NCBI RefSeq assembly: GCF_017876405.1
Contig: NZ_JAGINW010000001.1
Coordinates: 11,049,203-11,113,202 of the forward strand
DNA length: 64,000 bases
Direction: 5' to 3'
Source of the DNA: Kibdelosporangium banguiense
Lineage (GTDB): Bacteria > Actinomycetota > Actinomycetes > Mycobacteriales > Pseudonocardiaceae
Numbering within the stretch: the stretch's first letter is position 1; each line of letters begins with the position of its first letter. Positions 9,656 through 18,623 of the stretch are shown here, piece by piece. The notes beneath the pieces are model-generated. The model ran no database searches. It was given only the letters and a program-made list of their open reading frames with translations, and had not been told where the DNA came from. A program made the translations under genes and the position numbers.

Positions 9656-10599
9656 GAGGCAGCCCTTTCGTTGCGGGACAACACGAAGTACTGCCCGGAG
9701 GAGAAGACCGCCACGATGATCGTGAGCACCACCGCGAGCGCGATGCTGTACCCGAACTCGCCCAGCGTGAAGCCCTCCTGGTAGATCAGCGTCGAGATGG
9801 TGTCGGTGGCGTGTCCCGGCCCGCCGCCGGTCAGCGCGTACACCTGGTCGAACAGCTTGATCCCGCCGATGATCGACAGCATCAGGTTGATGGTGAACGC
9901 CGGTGCCAGCAACGGCCGCGTGACCGACCAGAACCGGCGTACCGGCCCGCAGCCGTCCATCGCCGCGGCCTCGTAGATCTCCTTGGGCACCGACTGCAGG
10001 CCGGCCAGGAAGATGACCATGGAGTAACCGCCGAACTGCCACACCACCACGGCGACCACGGACCAGAGCGCCAGGTCCGGGTCACCCAGCCAGTCCTGCT
10101 GCCACGACTCCAGGCCCACGCTCGCCAGCAGGCTGTTGACCGCGCCGTTCGGGCTCAACAGGTTGCGCCACAGGTACGCGGTGACGATCGGGGTGATCAC
10201 CGCCGGGGCGAACAGGAACACCCGCAGGACGTTGCGCGACTTGATCATCGAATTGACCCCGAGCGCGAGCAGCAGCCCGAACCCGTTCTGGATGACCGTG
10301 ACCGCCACCGCGATCAGCAACGTATGCCAGATCGCCTGGGCGGCAACGGGATCGCCGAACATTTCGACGAAGTTACCCATCCCGACGAAGGAGAAGTTCG
10401 GATCGAGGCCGTCCCAGTCGGTGAAGGCGTAGTACACGCCACGGGCGCTGGGCACCAGGACCACAAAGGCGAACAACAGCATGGCGGGCACCGCGAACCA
10501 CCAGGGCGCGGCCGCGCGGCGGCGACCACGTACGGGGATCTCGCCGCCGGGCACGGCTCGTGCCCGGCCTGCAAGCTGGTCGTTCGGGGCTATCACCAT
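9652..10599 (-). CDS. Carbohydrate ABC transporter permease (first subunit)
   Basis: A 315-residue MalF/LacF-type permease with about six transmembrane helices, beginning near WWFAVPAMLLFAFVVLVP, and the loop EAAAMDGCGPVRRFW. I choose ATG at 10597-10599, preceded by AGAAGG. A GTG at 10629 would put the start inside the operator palindrome at 10617-10628 and is less likely. It is the first gene of the five-gene rhamnoside operon and divergent from the LacI regulator. Confidence 0.9.
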   Translation of the reverse strand: MVIAPNDQLAGRARAVPGGEIPVRGRRRAAAPWWFAVPAMLLFAFVVLVPSARGVYYAFTDWDGLDPNFSFVGMGNFVEMFGDPVAAQAIWHTLLIAVAVTVIQNGFGLLLALGVNSMIKSRNVLRVFLFAPAVITPIVTAYLWRNLLSPNGAVNSLLASVGLESWQQDWLGDPDLALWSVVAVVVWQFGGYSMVIFLAGLQSVPKEIYEAAAMDGCGPVRRFWSVTRPLLAPAFTINLMLSIIGGIKLFDQVYALTGGGPGHATDTISTLIYQEGFTLGEFGYSIALAVVLTIIVAVFSSGQYFVLSRNERAAS

Positions 10600-10616
10600 T
10601 GACCGGCCCACCTTCT

Positions 10617-10628
10617 TGAAACGTTTCA
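10617..10628. promoter_or_regulatory. LacI-family operator, perfect palindrome
   Basis: TGAAACGTTTCA is a perfect 12-bp palindrome with the central CG typical of LacI/GalR-family sites. It lies 18 bp upstream of the first permease ATG, where bound repressor would block the operon. Confidence 0.8.
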
Positions 10629-10648
10629 CTCGACAGCTGTGCGCAATG

Positions 10649-10660
10649 GGTAACGTTTCC
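10649..10660. promoter_or_regulatory. LacI-family operator, second copy
   Basis: GGTAACGTTTCC is a near-palindrome sharing the ACGTTT core with the operator 32 bp away. The identical 12-mer recurs at 10759-10770. Confidence 0.75.
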
Positions 10661-10758
10661 TAAATGGTGCGGACGACCCTAGGAGCCGTCGTGGCATTAC
10701 GTCAAGATGTCGGATGTTTCACTGGACGTGACGCAGGCCTGATCACCTATGATCCGTA

Positions 10759-10770
10759 GGTAACGTTTCC
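10759..10770. promoter_or_regulatory. LacI-family operator near the regulator start
   Basis: An exact second copy of GGTAACGTTTCC, 25 bp before the lacI-type ATG. Its position suggests autoregulation. Confidence 0.75.
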
Positions 10771-10795
10771 CATTTGTGACCCGAAGGAAGGCTGG

Positions 10796-11827
10796 ATGAG
10801 TCCCTCAGCACCCCGGCGAGTCACCATTGTGGACGTCGCACGGCACGCCCAGGTGTCCACCACGACCGTGTCGAAGGTGCTCCGCAACGCCTACGGGGCC
10901 AGCCCCACCGCGCGGGCCAAGGTCCAGCAGGCGATCGCCGAACTGGGGTACCGGCCTTCGGCTGCCGCCAGGGGGATGCGCGGCCAGACGTACACCATCG
11001 GCGTGGTGCTGCCCGACATCCGCAACCCGTTCTTCCCCGAGATCCTCGACGGGGTGACCGAGCGGCTGCGTGACACCGACTACCACGTGCTGCTGGGGCC
11101 TGGCGGATGCGAAGGCGAACAGGCGGAGGCCGAGGTCACCGACGCGATGATCGATCGCGGCATGGACGGGCTGATCCTGGTCGCCCCGATGGCACCGCGA
11201 TCCCGCCTCGACAAGGTCGCCGGCATCGTGCCGACCGTGGTCATCGGCCGGCACGGGCATTCCGCCGTGTACGACACGGTCGTGGACGACGACATCACGG
11301 GCGCCAGACTCGTGGTCGATCATCTGGCCGGGCTTGGGCACAGCCGGATCGCGCACATCGAGCACCACGAGACCGACTCCGCCAGGCTCGCGGAGATGCC
11401 CAACGCGATCCGGGCACAGGGCTACCGGCAGGCTATGCGCGCCCACGGCCTCGAAGCCGACATCGTGTCCACTTCCTATACACAGCAAGGGGGATACGAC
11501 GGCGCGAAGCAACTGCTCGCCCGCACCAACCGGCCCACGGCGATCTTCGCCGGCGCGGACATCGTCGCCATGGGCGTGCTGCAGGCGGTCGCCGAGGCCG
11601 GTCTCACTGTCCCCGGCGACATTTCCGTCGCGGGTTACGACAACACCACGTTCGCCGCCCTCGGCCCGATCTCGCTCACCAGCGTGGATCAGGCCGGGCG
11701 GCAGATCGGCAGCAACGCCGCACGGCTGCTGCTGGACCGGATCGCAGACCGGCACACGCCGTCGGCGCAGATCAAGCTCTCCCCCACGCTGATCGCCCGC
11801 AGCACCACCGCTCCCCCGCCCCAGTAA
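10796..11827 (+). CDS. LacI-family transcriptional regulator of the rhamnoside operon
   Basis: A 343-residue regulator. The N-terminal helix-turn-helix (VTIVDVARHAQVSTTTVSKVLRN, about 8-30) and hinge are followed by a periplasmic-binding-protein-like effector domain (IGVVLPDIRNPFFPEILDG onward). ATG at 10796 follows GAAGGAAGG. It is transcribed away from the transporter/rhamnosidase operon and the shared 196-bp gap carries three matching operators, so it most likely represses that operon and itself until a rhamnose-containing sugar binds. The ligand is inferred from context only. Confidence 0.92.
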   Translation: MSPSAPRRVTIVDVARHAQVSTTTVSKVLRNAYGASPTARAKVQQAIAELGYRPSAAARGMRGQTYTIGVVLPDIRNPFFPEILDGVTERLRDTDYHVLLGPGGCEGEQAEAEVTDAMIDRGMDGLILVAPMAPRSRLDKVAGIVPTVVIGRHGHSAVYDTVVDDDITGARLVVDHLAGLGHSRIAHIEHHETDSARLAEMPNAIRAQGYRQAMRAHGLEADIVSTSYTQQGGYDGAKQLLARTNRPTAIFAGADIVAMGVLQAVAEAGLTVPGDISVAGYDNTTFAALGPISLTSVDQAGRQIGSNAARLLLDRIADRHTPSAQIKLSPTLIARSTTAPPPQ

Positions 11828-11833
11828 AGCCAG

Positions 11834-11865
11834 ACGGGCTGGTGAGCCAGTGCCCACCAGCCCGT
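11834..11865. terminator. Bidirectional stem-loop terminator
   Basis: Arms ACGGGCTGGTG (11834-11844) and CACCAGCCCGT (11855-11865) pair perfectly over 11 bp with a 10-nt loop, between the convergent regulator and protease genes. Confidence 0.8.
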
Positions 11866-11873
11866 GGATGTGC

Positions 11874-14800
11874 CTACTTCACCTGGTAGGCGTCGACGAT
11901 CACCTGGCTGACCGAGTTGCCGTCCCGATCAGTGGCCTCAGCCTTGATCGTGACTGGCCCGGCGTTACGCGGGTTGATGACCGAGACATAGTGCGCATTA
12001 CCTGTCCACCGCGTCACCAGGGCCTTGGTCCAGTTCTTGCCGCCGTCAGCGGAGGTCCATACCCGCAGGTCGCGTAGTGCGATCGGCTTGGCCGAGCTGG
12101 TTCGCGCTGTCATGGTGAAAGTGAACGGGCGACCGGCCCGCGTGGTGTCGTCGCCGGCCACGTCCAGCTGGTACGCCAACTGGATGAGCGGCTGCCAGGC
12201 GCACGGCTGCTTGTCGTTGAACAATGCTGTGTCCACGCAGGTGTACGGATCGCTCACGGTGCTCGCGGCAGGCCGGCTGGAACGGAAAGTCCAGTCGGTT
12301 GTCACGGTTGTTGCGCCGTGTGGTGCACCGAAACCATTGGTGTAGACGTCAGTCAGCCGATACGTACCCGCGTCGGCCGGAACCGAGTGGTAACGCGCGC
12401 CAAACGAGTCGTACTCGGGCGGGACTTCCTTTCCGTCGCGGTACAATCGGACTTCCTCAGTGCCAGGTTCGCCCGTGTACTGATGGTTCGGGTCAGAGGC
12501 GTCGGCGAACTGGCCGATTCCGACCGGGCTGAGCGAACGCAGCCGCAGCCGGTCACCCTGCCGGCAGTTGTCGCAGGCGTACAGTGCCAGCCCGTTCGCC
12601 GGTGTGTCCTTTCCGGACAGCGCCTGCATCGGCAGGACGGCCTCGTTCCAGTCCTCGGTCTCCTTGGCGCCACGGGTGAAACCACGCGAGGAGGTTCCGT
12701 GCCGGGACGCACCCGATGCGGGGTCGGTGAACCGGTAGGCACGGCTCCACAGCACGTCGTTGCCGGGAACGGTGTAGTACTCCGTTCTGGTGTCGGGTGC
12801 GGTGAACTCGTGGGATGCCCGGATGCTCAGCGTCTGCCCGGGGATAAAAGTGTGCTGGACCTCGGTGAAGGCCGAGACCGGTCCCCATTTGCCCTGCTTG
12901 GGCGTGAACCGGGCGTGGTAGGTGGTGTCGACCTGTGCCGTGTCCCGGTCGTACGAGAACAGGTTGATCCGGTCAGGGATGCGGTCACGCAGGTAGTAGA
13001 CCGCCTTGTACTCGTACGGCGTGGTCGGCTTGGCCTGCAGGACAGCCGGCCACCGCGGGAGTTGCCTGGCCAGCTGCGCGGCCTCGGCACTGTCCAGCCA
13101 CAGCAACGGGATCTTCATGTGCTTGACGTAGGCGTCCGCGTGCATGACCCAGGCGAGGTGGTTGTTGGTCAGCACCCCGGCAGCACCCTGGGCGATCGCC
13201 GAATCCATGTCCGCGAGGAAAGTCTGCAGCGGTGCCGGGGTGAGGAAGACCAGCTTGCCACGGACATCCTTGCCACCGCGCAGATCCTGCTCGCTCGCGA
13301 AGCCTGCCAACCGGTCACGGTCGAACTTCGGGACGAGTTCGTGGCGGTCGCTGACATACCGGGGATGCAGCGAATATCCCGGCACAGTAAGCGTCACCTG
13401 CGGCGCGATCCGGGTCTGGTCGGCGATGAAGCCCACCATGCCGATGCGCGCGGTCTTCTTGGTCGGCGAGACCCAGAAGCCACCGGGTGCGACGGCTGGG
13501 TAGCCGAACACCGAGCCACCGGTGTAGAGCTGGCCGGCCGCGCTCGACCGGTAGTGGAAGTAGCTGGCGATCACCGCTTCGGACGGCTGTTGCGTGCCGA
13601 TGTCGACTCGCGCCATCTTTGTCGCGTCGAGCACGACCGTCCCGGCACCGTCCACAGTGAACTCAGGTTCGAACAGCAGGCCGTACTGGATCTGGCGGTC
13701 CGCCTTCGACCAGAACAGCGACGAGCTCAGCGAGTAGGTCGCCCCGCGGGCCAGCGAGATCTTCGCTTCCAGGGTGTTGGGCTTGCCGGTGGCCTTCCAG
13801 TTCATCACCCGGGTGCTGGGCTCGCCGGCGAACCGGATGTCCGTGTCACTGAGCAGTACCGCGTTCACGAAGGTGCTGGTCATGTTCAGCCAGCCGGGGT
13901 CGCCGACAAGTTGGACAGTCACAGTGTCCTGCTCGGCCTGCAGCCACAAGGCGATGGGCACGGTAAGTGTGCTGGTTCCACCGGTCGCGGTCAGTTTGCC
14001 GTCGTACCAGCCTGCCTGGGCCACGGTCGGGTCGAGGGTGACGTCGATGCTCGCGGTGGCCCCCGGTTCGACGGTCAGCGACGGGCGACTGACCTTGGCC
14101 ATCCCTGCCGGGGCCGCGGATCCGTTGTGGGTCAGCTTCACCGACAGGTCCAGCGCGACTGGGGCCGACCCGGTGTTGCGGTAGTTCACCGTCTTGGTCA
14201 GGGCTTGGCCTTCGTACGGGTAGGTGACCCTCGCCGAAACCGCGGCAACGTCGTCGACAACAGGTTGGGTCACCGCCCGCCCGATGTCGAGCCGGCCGGA
14301 ACCCTGTTCGTAGACGCTGAAACCGCCGTCCTTCGCCGTGCCCACAAGCGCGGCCTTCAGCTGCTCCGGAGTCCAGTCCGCGTGCTTCGCAGCCAGGATG
14401 CCCGCAGCAGCGGCGACGTGTGGCGTGGCCATCGACGTACCGGACGCGGCGGTGTACCGATCGTTCAAGGGCTGGCCCATCTTCGTACCCGCGGCACGGG
14501 CAGCGACGATGCCGACCCCGGGCGCGGTGATCTCCGGCTTGATCGCCAGGTCACCCACCCGCGGACCGCGGCTGGAGAAGTCGGCCATCCGGTCGTTGGC
14601 GTCCACCGCGCCGACGGTGAGCGCGGAGGAGGCGGCACCTGGTGCGGCGACGGTGAACTGGCCAGGGCCCGCGTTGCCCGCAGCGATCACGAACAGCGTG
14701 CCGTACCGGGCGGTGAGTTCGTTGACGGCCTGGCTGAGCGGGTCGGTGCCGTCGGTGGGACCGCCGCCGAGGCTCATGCTCACAACGTCGGCGTGCCCGG

Positions 14801-15797
14801 TTGTCACCTGCCACTCCATCGCCGCGATGATCGCGGAGTTGGTGCCGTAGCCGGCGTCGTCGAGTGCCTTGGCGATCGACAGTTTCGCGCCGGGCGCGGC
14901 TCCCTTGTAGCGACCGTTTGACGCGGCACCGGATCCAGCGACAGTGGAGGCCACGTGGGTGCCGTGGCCGTGCCGGTCCGTGACGTCCTCCGGGTTGCCT
15001 CCGCCAGGAGAGCCGGCCTCGACGAAGTTGCGTGCCACCGCGATCCGGCCCGCCAGGTCAGGATGGGTGGCGTCCACACCGGAGTCGATGACGCCGACGG
15101 TGGCGCCAGTTCCGTCGTACCCGGCAGCCCATGCGGTCGGGGCGCCGATCTGTGCGTTGCTGACGTCGTCGAGGGCCTTGACTTTGGCGTCCAGCCATAC
15201 CTTGGTCAGACCGGCTCCGAGCGTGTTCGCGGCGGGGCCGCGGACCTTCTCCCAGAACGCTCGAGCCTGGTCCTTGCCCACCTCAAGGGCGGCGCCGTTG
15301 ATGCTCGGCAGGGTCCGCCGGTCGGTGTTGCCGGGGATCGTTCCTGCTTCAAGGTCGAGTTGGGTGGCAGTCAGCTTCTGGTGGTACTGCACGATGACCG
15401 GAACGGCCTTCGTCCTGTCGTCGCCGTAGCCGTTGACCGCCAAGTAGTTCAGGTCGAACAGCTGCCGGTCCAGCAGTCCCGACGCCACCTGCGGCGCGGC
15501 CTCGTCGGGAATCAGGAAGTACTTGTCGCCGCTCTGCTCGGTGGTGTAGGTGAGAGCGTCGTTTCCAGGCCGTAGCTGCACGTTGACCGAGGCTCGGCCG
15601 GCAGCATCCTTCGAGAAAGTCACGGTGTCGCCCGTGATCAGCGTGATCGTGGTGGGCGCGACCGGGCGGGTGGCCTGGAACCCGGCCGGCGCGGCGGCGG
15701 CAGGTGCGACGACCGGCGGCACGACGGCCATCGTGGCGGCCAGGGCGACCGGGATGACCACGAGCCGCCGGGGTCTGAGGGGACGGGGTAAGCGCAA
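11874..15797 (-). CDS. Large secreted subtilisin-like serine protease (S8) with PA-like domain
   Basis: A 1307-residue secreted protease. I choose TTG at 15795-15797 because GGAGG sits 5 nt upstream; longer frames would cover the divergent regulator's start region. A signal peptide (VVIPVALAATMAVVPPVV, ending near AAAAPA) and a pro-region (to about residue 200) precede the catalytic domain. The triad is clear: Asp in GVIDSGVDATHPDL, His in HGHGTHVAST and Ser in SGTSMATPHVA. A protease-associated-like insert (GKLVFLTPAP to WLDSAEAAQLA) and long beta-rich C-terminal domains follow. It should degrade extracellular protein. The divergent TrmB-type regulator is the obvious candidate controller. 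Confidence 0.9.
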   Translation of the reverse strand: MRLPRPLRPRRLVVIPVALAATMAVVPPVVAPAAAAPAGFQATRPVAPTTITLITGDTVTFSKDAAGRASVNVQLRPGNDALTYTTEQSGDKYFLIPDEAAPQVASGLLDRQLFDLNYLAVNGYGDDRTKAVPVIVQYHQKLTATQLDLEAGTIPGNTDRRTLPSINGAALEVGKDQARAFWEKVRGPAANTLGAGLTKVWLDAKVKALDDVSNAQIGAPTAWAAGYDGTGATVGVIDSGVDATHPDLAGRIAVARNFVEAGSPGGGNPEDVTDRHGHGTHVASTVAGSGAASNGRYKGAAPGAKLSIAKALDDAGYGTNSAIIAAMEWQVTTGHADVVSMSLGGGPTDGTDPLSQAVNELTARYGTLFVIAAGNAGPGQFTVAAPGAASSALTVGAVDANDRMADFSSRGPRVGDLAIKPEITAPGVGIVAARAAGTKMGQPLNDRYTAASGTSMATPHVAAAAGILAAKHADWTPEQLKAALVGTAKDGGFSVYEQGSGRLDIGRAVTQPVVDDVAAVSARVTYPYEGQALTKTVNYRNTGSAPVALDLSVKLTHNGSAAPAGMAKVSRPSLTVEPGATASIDVTLDPTVAQAGWYDGKLTATGGTSTLTVPIALWLQAEQDTVTVQLVGDPGWLNMTSTFVNAVLLSDTDIRFAGEPSTRVMNWKATGKPNTLEAKISLARGATYSLSSSLFWSKADRQIQYGLLFEPEFTVDGAGTVVLDATKMARVDIGTQQPSEAVIASYFHYRSSAAGQLYTGGSVFGYPAVAPGGFWVSPTKKTARIGMVGFIADQTRIAPQVTLTVPGYSLHPRYVSDRHELVPKFDRDRLAGFASEQDLRGGKDVRGKLVFLTPAPLQTFLADMDSAIAQGAAGVLTNNHLAWVMHADAYVKHMKIPLLWLDSAEAAQLARQLPRWPAVLQAKPTTPYEYKAVYYLRDRIPDRINLFSYDRDTAQVDTTYHARFTPKQGKWGPVSAFTEVQHTFIPGQTLSIRASHEFTAPDTRTEYYTVPGNDVLWSRAYRFTDPASGASRHGTSSRGFTRGAKETEDWNEAVLPMQALSGKDTPANGLALYACDNCRQGDRLRLRSLSPVGIGQFADASDPNHQYTGEPGTEEVRLYRDGKEVPPEYDSFGARYHSVPADAGTYRLTDVYTNGFGAPHGATTVTTDWTFRSSRPAASTVSDPYTCVDTALFNDKQPCAWQPLIQLAYQLDVAGDDTTRAGRPFTFTMTARTSSAKPIALRDLRVWTSADGGKNWTKALVTRWTGNAHYVSVINPRNAGPVTIKAEATDRDGNSVSQVIVDAYQVK

Positions 15798-15878
15798 GGC
15801 GTCCTCCAGAAAGAGTTGATCAACCGGCCTAACCTTGCTGGTGGCGTGATCCGTCACACAAGTACGCCAACGAGGCTG

Positions 15879-15907
15879 ATACCCGCCACCTGGCGGTATC
15901 CCGCCAC
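15879..15907. promoter_or_regulatory. Direct/inverted CCCGCCAC repeats in the divergent promoter
   Basis: ATACCCGCCAC (15879-15889) and TATCCCGCCAC (15897-15907) are near-identical direct repeats, and the segment between reads CTGGCGGTAT, making an imperfect inverted repeat. They lie 15 bp before the regulator GTG and in front of the protease, a plausible operator for the regulator. Confidence 0.5.
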
Positions 15908-15921
15908 AAGGAGGACTTGCC

Positions 15922-16875
15922 GTGCTGGAGCCCGTAGGTCTGTCCGAACTGGAGAGCCGCCTGTATGTGACGCTCATCCAGCACCCGCGCTCGTCTGCCG
16001 CGGAACTCGCGCTGCACTGCGAAGTCTCCACGACACAGGCCGCTCGCGCGCTCGCGTTGTTCGTGCGTAAGGGGATGGCCAGCCGGTTACCTGGGCGGCC
16101 GTCGAGTTACCTCGCGGTCGCGCCGGACATCGCCCTCCAGCCGTTGCTCGGCAGGCGGGAGGAGGAACTGCACCAGGTGCGTACGGCCGTGCACGAGCTG
16201 GCTCAGATGTTCCGCCGGGCGTCGCGATACACCCATCCGGCCGAACAGGTCGAGGTCGTCACCGGTGCCGACAACATTCTGAGCCGGGTCTTCGCCCTCC
16301 AGGAGAGCGCGAAGGTCAGCATTCGCGGCATCGACAAACTGCCGCACCTCATGATCGGCTCCTACGCCAACACAGCCAACGAGCAGCGCCGCCTCGCCGA
16401 CGGCATCGAATACCGGGTCATCTACGACCGCGCGGTGGTCGGCATGCCGGAAAAGTTCGAGGAGATCGAAGGCTCCATCCGCTGCGGCGAACAGGCCCGC
16501 GCGGTGACCGACGCTCCGTTGAAGGTGTGGATAGCCGACGACACCAGCGCGCTGCTCCCGATGCGCAGCGACACATACACGATCGATGCGGCCTTCGTGC
16601 TGCACCCGTCCACGCTGCTCGACGCCGTCATCGCGCTGTTCGAGTCGGAATGGCGCCGCGCCACACCCATCCGCACCCCCACAGCGCACCAGGACCGGGC
16701 CACCAGAACGTTGTTGGGGCTGCTCGCAGCCGGTCTCACAGATGAGAGCATCGCCCGCGCTCAGGACGTCGGCCTGCGCACTGTTCAGCGCCGGATCCAC
16801 GACCTCATGCGGGAACTCAACGTCGTCACCCGCTTCCAGCTCGCCCTCGCCGCGCGGGACAAGGGCTGGATCTAA
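15922..16875 (+). CDS. TrmB-like winged-helix regulator with LuxR-type C-terminal HTH
   Basis: A 317-residue regulator starting at GTG 15922 after AAGGAGG. The N-terminus (MLEPVGLSELESRLYVTLIQHP) is a TrmB-type winged helix (SSAAELALHCEVSTTQAARAL). The middle resembles the sugar-binding-like TrmB effector domain. The C-terminus (LLGLLAAGLTDESIARAQDV, then GLRTVQRRIHDLMRELN) is a LuxR-like helix-turn-helix. This two-HTH architecture recurs in actinomycetes, often next to secreted proteases. Its TAA overlaps the TAG of the convergent VanZ-like gene. Confidence 0.85.
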   Translation: MLEPVGLSELESRLYVTLIQHPRSSAAELALHCEVSTTQAARALALFVRKGMASRLPGRPSSYLAVAPDIALQPLLGRREEELHQVRTAVHELAQMFRRASRYTHPAEQVEVVTGADNILSRVFALQESAKVSIRGIDKLPHLMIGSYANTANEQRRLADGIEYRVIYDRAVVGMPEKFEEIEGSIRCGEQARAVTDAPLKVWIADDTSALLPMRSDTYTIDAAFVLHPSTLLDAVIALFESEWRRATPIRTPTAHQDRATRTLLGLLAAGLTDESIARAQDVGLRTVQRRIHDLMRELNVVTRFQLALAARDKGWI

Positions 16876-17387
16876 TGGTCCACTGTGGAACGCCGCGTGA
16901 ACACCAGAACCCCGAGCACAATGCCCAGCAAACCGCCCGCGGTATTGGTCAGATAGTCCGAGAAACTGCACATCCGGCCGGGTATGGACCGCTGCGCGAC
17001 CTCAATGGCCACAGGAAGGACGACAACGACGCTCGCCGCGATCCAGGCCCGTCCAGACGCCACCACCAACGCGGCTCCAAGCGGCATGAACAGCAGGACG
17101 TTCAGCATGCCGCCGCCGATACCTCCGCTCCCGTGCAGCGGCTCGCTCCACAACTGGGCTATCTCACCGGGCGAGCAATGTCCCTGATCACCCGGTAGTA
17201 CCCCGTCCGGAGTGACCGTGAGCGCCACGACAGCACTGAGCCCTGCCCAGGCCACGACGCTTGCCCGGCGACGCCACCCCAGCGACCTGGCCAGCCAGCG
17301 CCCGACCGGATGGCTGAGCAGCATTCCGCACAGCAGCACGAGCAGGCTCGACCACGAGATCGGGACATGCGTCCCCAGCAGCTCCAT
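16872..17387 (-). CDS. VanZ-like family membrane protein
   Basis: A 171-residue integral membrane protein with about four to five helices. The VanZ-type hallmarks are LNVLLFMPLGAALVV, EVAQRSIPGR and DYLTNTAGGLLGIVLG. I place the start at ATG 17385-17387, preceded by AGGAGG about 12 nt away; an earlier ATG is 8 codons upstream. VanZ-like proteins are widespread and mostly of unknown role; VanZ itself gives low-level teicoplanin resistance. Convergent with and touching the previous gene. Confidence 0.8.
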   Translation of the reverse strand: MELLGTHVPISWSSLLVLLCGMLLSHPVGRWLARSLGWRRRASVVAWAGLSAVVALTVTPDGVLPGDQGHCSPGEIAQLWSEPLHGSGGIGGGMLNVLLFMPLGAALVVASGRAWIAASVVVVLPVAIEVAQRSIPGRMCSFSDYLTNTAGGLLGIVLGVLVFTRRSTVDH

Positions 17388-17480
17388 CGGGCAGAAACAC
17401 CTCCTGCCCATCGATCGGCCCGAGGGCGGCCGGTGTTGCACCAGCCCGGTCCTGACCACCCGTTGGGATAGCATCCAGGC

Positions 17481-18035
17481 ATGTCGCCGACTCGGGCCGA
17501 ACAGGCGGAGAAGACGAAGTCGGCCGTTCTGCAGACCGCGCGCCGGCTGTTCGTCGAGCATGGGTTCGACGCGACATCGCTCCAGCTGATCGCCGACACC
17601 ATGGGCGTGACCAAGGCCAACGTCTACTACTACTTCCGGACCAAGATCGAGATACTGGAAGCCCTGTTCGAGGGCAGTGTCACGGGGCTTGCAGACCTGC
17701 TCGACAAGGCCGAGACGATCCAGGGCAAGCGTGCCCGGACGGAGTTCCTGGCCGAGGGCTTCGTCGACCAGGTCGTGACCGCGCACCGCACCCTCGCGCC
17801 GATGAACCGTACGGACCCGATCATCCGCCGCCACGAGGGCATCAGCCAGAGGCTTGACGAGCTGTCCGAACGAGGCATGCGACTGCTGTTCGGCGACAAC
17901 CCAACACTCGACCAGCAAGCCGCCTACGCCATGCTCAACGACCTCGGACCGGCCATGCGACGCCTGAACGACCTGCCCGACGACGAGATGCGCGCTGTGC
18001 TCAAGCGACTCTGCATGCACATGCTCCGGGTCTAG
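17481..18035 (+). CDS. TetR-family transcriptional regulator
   Basis: A 184-residue TetR repressor. Helix-turn-helix SLQLIADTMGVTKANVYYYF sits at about residues 33-52, with a helical ligand domain after it. Its TAG overlaps the stop of the convergent epimerase gene (shared CTAG). The 30-bp palindrome in front of that epimerase is the probable binding site, inferred from proximity. Confidence 0.9.
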   Translation: MSPTRAEQAEKTKSAVLQTARRLFVEHGFDATSLQLIADTMGVTKANVYYYFRTKIEILEALFEGSVTGLADLLDKAETIQGKRARTEFLAEGFVDQVVTAHRTLAPMNRTDPIIRRHEGISQRLDELSERGMRLLFGDNPTLDQQAAYAMLNDLGPAMRRLNDLPDDEMRAVLKRLCMHMLRV

Positions 18036-18607
18036 ACAGCGTTGTGCTCAATGAGACTTTTCGCGCAGGCGACAACGGTTTCCGCGGCAGGCCGCGCCTG
18101 CCAGCCGAGTAGTTCCTTCGCTTTGGCGGTGCTGTGGCGGTGACGACGGCCCAACGCGGGCATGATCTCCCGTAGCGAACGGTCGAAGACACCGCTGACC
18201 CGAACCACGAAGTCCGGCAGGTTCCTCGTGGGCACCTTTCCGGCCGCGTCGCCGACCCCGTCGCGCAAGGCGTTCGCGGCCTCGCTCATCCACATGAACT
18301 CACCGGTGGCAAGAAATCGTTGCCCCGCAGCTTCGGGTGCCGTCATCGCCCGGATGTGGATGTCGACGAGATCGCGCACGTCGACCACCTCGAAGCCGAT
18401 CCGCGGTGTGCCAGGCATGCCTTTGAGGTCGGCGAGAACGAAACTCAGCCGATTCCCCGGGTCCGTCTCGGTCGCCACCGCCTGACGCACTATGTCCTCT
18501 TTGGACTTTGACCGTATCGTTGCCCGCACGCGAAACCCGCGCTTGAGCAGCTCCGCGACACACCAGCCCGCGACATACCCCGTCCCGCCGGTGATCAGAA
18601 CCATCAT
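18032..18607 (-). CDS. Shortened NAD-dependent epimerase/dihydroflavonol-reductase-like protein
   Basis: A 191-residue protein starting at ATG 18605-18607 (GGAAGG upstream). A frame extending to 18658 would translate the operator palindrome and is rejected. The N-terminus has the Rossmann signature VLITGGTGYVAGWCVAELL and the C-terminus matches the end of extended SDR reductases (DVRDLVDIHIRAM ... ELLGWQARP). The family is usually about 340 residues. Here the sequence passes directly from FVLADLKG to IGFEVVDVRDLVD, so roughly 130 central residues, including the catalytic YxxxK, are absent. It is probably inactive as a reductase: an internally deleted gene that stayed in frame. Confidence 0.75.
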   Translation of the reverse strand: MMVLITGGTGYVAGWCVAELLKRGFRVRATIRSKSKEDIVRQAVATETDPGNRLSFVLADLKGMPGTPRIGFEVVDVRDLVDIHIRAMTAPEAAGQRFLATGEFMWMSEAANALRDGVGDAAGKVPTRNLPDFVVRVSGVFDRSLREIMPALGRRHRHSTAKAKELLGWQARPAAETVVACAKSLIEHNAV

Positions 18608-18623
18608 CACAGCGGCCCTTCCA

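Noticed and set aside
12318-14921. Long plus-strand open frame opposite the subtilisin gene
   Set aside because: Antisense shadow of a high-GC gene; no ribosome site or recognisable protein, and the minus-strand protease has a full catalytic triad.
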